A stretch of DNA of 64,000 nt from Burkholderiales bacterium. GTDB taxonomy: Bacteria > Pseudomonadota > Gammaproteobacteria > Burkholderiales > Burkholderiaceae_C. Position 1 is the first letter of the stretch; the number at the start of each line of letters is the position of its first letter. The DNA lies in assembly GCA_016223165.1 (NCBI GenBank), contig JACRPO010000021.1:244286-308285 (forward strand), in the 5' to 3' direction. A program made the translations under genes and the position numbers. Below are positions 61,868 through 64,000 of the stretch, piece after piece. Below the pieces are notes generated by a model. That model ran no database searches, had not been told where the DNA came from, and was given only the letters and a program-made list of their open reading frames with translations.

Positions 61868-63370
61868 TCAGACCGACATGCAGACGCTCTTCACTTCGGT
61901 GTAGGACTCGACGGCCGCGCGGCCGAGGTCGCGGCCGAAGCCGCTTTGCTTGTAGCCGCCGAAGGGCAGGTTGGCGTCGAGCATGTTGTGCGTGTTGACC
62001 CACACGGTGCCGGCCTTCAGGCGCGGCACGATGCGGTGCACCGACGAGAGGTCCTGCGACCACACGCTGGCGGCCAGGCCATAGGGCGTGTCGTTGGCCT
62101 GGCGGATCACGTCTTCGACGTCGTCGAAGGGCATCGCGACGAGCACGGGGCCGAACACCTCCTCGCGCACGACCGTCATCTCGGGCTTCACGTTCACGAG
62201 CACGGTGGGCTGGATGAAGCAGCCCGCGTCGCGCGCGCGAGCGCCACCGGTGACGGCGCTGGCGCCTTCGCGCTTCGCGCCCTCGAGGTAGCCCATCACG
62301 CGATCGAACTGGCGGCGCGACACCACCGGCCCGAGCTGCGAGGTGACATCGAAGCCGGAGCCCACGCGCATGGCCTCGGCCTGGCGCGCGACCTCGTGAA
62401 TGACGGTGTCGAACAGGCTGCGGTGCACGTACAGGCGCGAGCTCGCGCTGCACACCTGGCCCTGGTTGAAGAAGATGCCCATCGCGGCACCCGCCGCGGC
62501 GGCCACCGGGTCGGCATCCGGCAACACGATCATCGGCGACTTGCCGCCGAGCTCGAGCGTGAAGCGTGCGAGCCGCTCGACCGCGGCATGGCCGATGGCG
62601 CGGCCGGTGGGCGTGGAGCCGGTGAAGCTGACCTTGTCGACGCCGGGGTGCGCGCACAGCGCCGCGCCGGCGGTGCCGCCGCCGCAGACGACGTTGAGCA
62701 CGCCGGCCGGCAGCCCCGCTTCCAGCGCGAGCGCGGCCACGCGCAAGGCCGTCAGCGGCGTCTCGGGCGCGGGCTTGAGCACCACGGTGCAGCCCGCGGC
62801 CAGGGCCGGCGCGACCTTCCACAATGCGATCGCGAGCGGAAAGTTCCACGGCACCACCGCCGCCACCACACCCACCGGTTCGCGCTGGGTGTAGCTGTGA
62901 TAGCGCGCGCCGGGCGGGAATGGGATCGACGGCTGCAGCGTGCTGCCTTCGAGCTTGGTGGCCCAGCCGGCCATGTAGCGCACGAACTCGGCCGAGAAGC
63001 CGACGTCGATCATGCGCGCCACGCCCTGCAGCTTGCCGCTCTGCAGCGTCTCCATGGCGCTCAGCTCATCCGCGTGTTCCTCGATCAGCTGCGAGAGCCG
63101 GAACAGGATGCGCTCGCGGTCGGCCGGGCGCGTGCGCGACCACGGCGAGTCCTCGAGCGCACGGCGCGCCGCGGCGACGGCGGCATCGACGTCGGCCGCG
63201 TCGCTGTCGGGTGTTTCGGCGACGACCAGTTCCGAGGCCGGGTCGATCACCGGCAGCACGCGGCCGGACCGGCTCTCGCAGAACGCGCCGTCGATGAAGT
63301 TGCCGTGCCGGCGCTCGGCGAGGAAGCCGATGCGTTCGAGCTCCTGGCGGGAAAGATCCTTCGGGTTCAT
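61868..63370 (-). CDS. NAD(P)-dependent aldehyde dehydrogenase, 500 aa
   Basis: Full-length ALDH: VVPWNFPLAIALWKVAPALAAGCTVVLKPAPETPL, FTGSTPTGRAIG, catalytic glutamate in LELGGKSP and catalytic cysteine in NQGQVCSASSRLYV (about residue 310), then EEVFGPVL and the C-terminal NTHNMLDANLPFGGYKQSGFGRDLG. The SIPFPPGARYHSYTQREPVGV region resembles phenylacetaldehyde and betaine-aldehyde type enzymes. Converts the aldehyde made by the neighbouring GMC enzyme to an acid. Confidence 0.94.
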   Translation of the reverse strand: MNPKDLSRQELERIGFLAERRHGNFIDGAFCESRSGRVLPVIDPASELVVAETPDSDAADVDAAVAAARRALEDSPWSRTRPADRERILFRLSQLIEEHADELSAMETLQSGKLQGVARMIDVGFSAEFVRYMAGWATKLEGSTLQPSIPFPPGARYHSYTQREPVGVVAAVVPWNFPLAIALWKVAPALAAGCTVVLKPAPETPLTALRVAALALEAGLPAGVLNVVCGGGTAGAALCAHPGVDKVSFTGSTPTGRAIGHAAVERLARFTLELGGKSPMIVLPDADPVAAAAGAAMGIFFNQGQVCSASSRLYVHRSLFDTVIHEVARQAEAMRVGSGFDVTSQLGPVVSRRQFDRVMGYLEGAKREGASAVTGGARARDAGCFIQPTVLVNVKPEMTVVREEVFGPVLVAMPFDDVEDVIRQANDTPYGLAASVWSQDLSSVHRIVPRLKAGTVWVNTHNMLDANLPFGGYKQSGFGRDLGRAAVESYTEVKSVCMSV

Positions 63371-63412
63371 GTCGGCGGTGTCTCTCGAGGAGTGAATGAA
63401 GAGCCGCCGTGC

Positions 63413-64000
63413 TCAGCGCGCGAGCATGAACTCGGCGCCACGCTCGGCGATCATGATCGTCGGCGCGTTGGTGTTGCCGCCGCAGATCGTCGGCATCACC
63501 GAGGCGTCGCACACACGCAGCCGGCCCACGCCATGCACGCGCAGTTGGGGGTCGACCACGGCCATCGGGCCCGTGCCCATGCGGCAGGTGCCCACCGGGT
63601 GGTAGACCGTCTTGGCGTACTGGCGCACGAACTGCTCGAGCTCGGCATCCGGAATGTCCTCGCGCGCACCGGGGTACATCTCCTCGGCGATCACCGCGCG
63701 CATCGAGGGCATGCGCAGGATCCGGCGCGCGAGCTTCAAGCCACGAACGAGAGTGTCCACGTCCTCCTGCGCAGAGAGGTAGCCGCCGTCGAACTCGGCC
63801 GGCTGCATCGCATCCGCGCTCAGCGCACGCAGGCGGCCGCGCGACTTCGGGTGCAGGAAGCAAGGGTCGATCGAGATGCCGTGCACCTCGGGCATCGGCC
63901 GGTCGACGTCGCCGACGAGCGCCGGCAGCACATGGAACTGGATGTCGGGCCGGCCGGTGCCGAGCGTGTCGACGAAGCCGCCGCTTTCCACGACGTTGGA
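63413..64000 (-). CDS. GMC-family alcohol oxidoreductase (choline dehydrogenase-like), C-terminal part
   Basis: The frame runs to the right edge of the window, so the N-terminal FAD-binding part is outside. The visible 195 residues are the GMC C-terminal domain: VESGGFVDTLGTGRPDIQFHVLP, SRGRLRALSADAM, and the catalytic pair region with His in VYHPVGTCRMG and Asn in GGNTNAPTIMIAERGAEFML. Oxidises a primary alcohol to an aldehyde using FAD; 42 bp upstream of the aldehyde dehydrogenase gene and transcribed with it. Confidence 0.92.
   Translation of the reverse strand, partial: SNVVESGGFVDTLGTGRPDIQFHVLPALVGDVDRPMPEVHGISIDPCFLHPKSRGRLRALSADAMQPAEFDGGYLSAQEDVDTLVRGLKLARRILRMPSMRAVIAEEMYPGAREDIPDAELEQFVRQYAKTVYHPVGTCRMGTGPMAVVDPQLRVHGVGRLRVCDASVMPTICGGNTNAPTIMIAERGAEFMLAR

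Overview
The window looks like chromosomal DNA of a high-GC betaproteobacterium of the order Burkholderiales, most likely the Rubrivivax/Leptothrix/Piscinibacter group. This is inferred from the roughly 70% GC content, tightly overlapped ATGA/GTGA gene junctions, frequent GTG and TTG starts, a PEP-CTERM protein, an Anbu-type proteasome homologue, and the mix of Liv- and Dpp-type transporters. There are no rRNA, tRNA or CRISPR features and no intact insertion sequence.

Layout. 1-6.8 kb: signalling genes, namely a GGDEF/EAL enzyme cut by the left edge, small envelope proteins, a stand-alone receiver, and a divergent NarX/NarL-like kinase/regulator pair. 6.9-12.8 kb: a five-gene Dpp/Opp-type peptide ABC operon on the minus strand. 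13.1-23.0 kb: a plus-strand catabolic cluster with a D-amino-acid-dehydrogenase-like flavoenzyme, a HyuB-type hydantoinase carrying a piece of HyuA, an NMT1/Tau-type ABC transporter, an FAD-linked oxidase, an N-formylglutamate amidohydrolase and an aspartoacylase-like zinc hydrolase. It looks like uptake and degradation of an N-acylated or cyclic amino-acid-like compound. 23.1-31.2 kb: mostly single genes on the minus strand (DUF1097, PEP-CTERM, DUF1697, PNPOx-like, EcsC-like, spermidine-synthase-like membrane protein, alpha/beta hydrolase, Anbu).

31.5-39.6 kb: a TonB-dependent receptor followed by four regulators in mirror symmetry. Two OmpR-like proteins with degenerate receivers flank two MocR-like proteins that both lack the PLP-binding lysine; this is the most unusual block. 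39.7-42.5 kb: mutS. 42.6-51.2 kb: a CzcICBA-like heavy-metal RND operon extended by small His-rich proteins and a DMT permease with a very His-rich tail. 51.3-52.7 kb: a CorC/HlyC-family protein. 52.7-55.9 kb: a chromate-resistance-like locus with a superoxide dismutase-rhodanese fusion (ChrC+ChrE in one chain), an ATP-grasp neighbour behind a clear promoter/operator, a decayed second copy of the fusion, and a remnant of a ChrA transporter. 56.1-64 kb: an AraC regulator convergent with a LivFGMHJ transporter, an aldehyde dehydrogenase and a GMC alcohol oxidoreductase cut by the right edge, probably an alcohol/aldehyde uptake and oxidation operon.

Across the window there are repeated short 9-bp and 12-bp tandem arrays, a 148-bp near-perfect palindrome at 16.7-16.9 kb, and a palindromic MITE-like element at 30.2-30.4 kb with partial copies elsewhere. 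All functional calls come from reading motifs by eye; no database search was possible.
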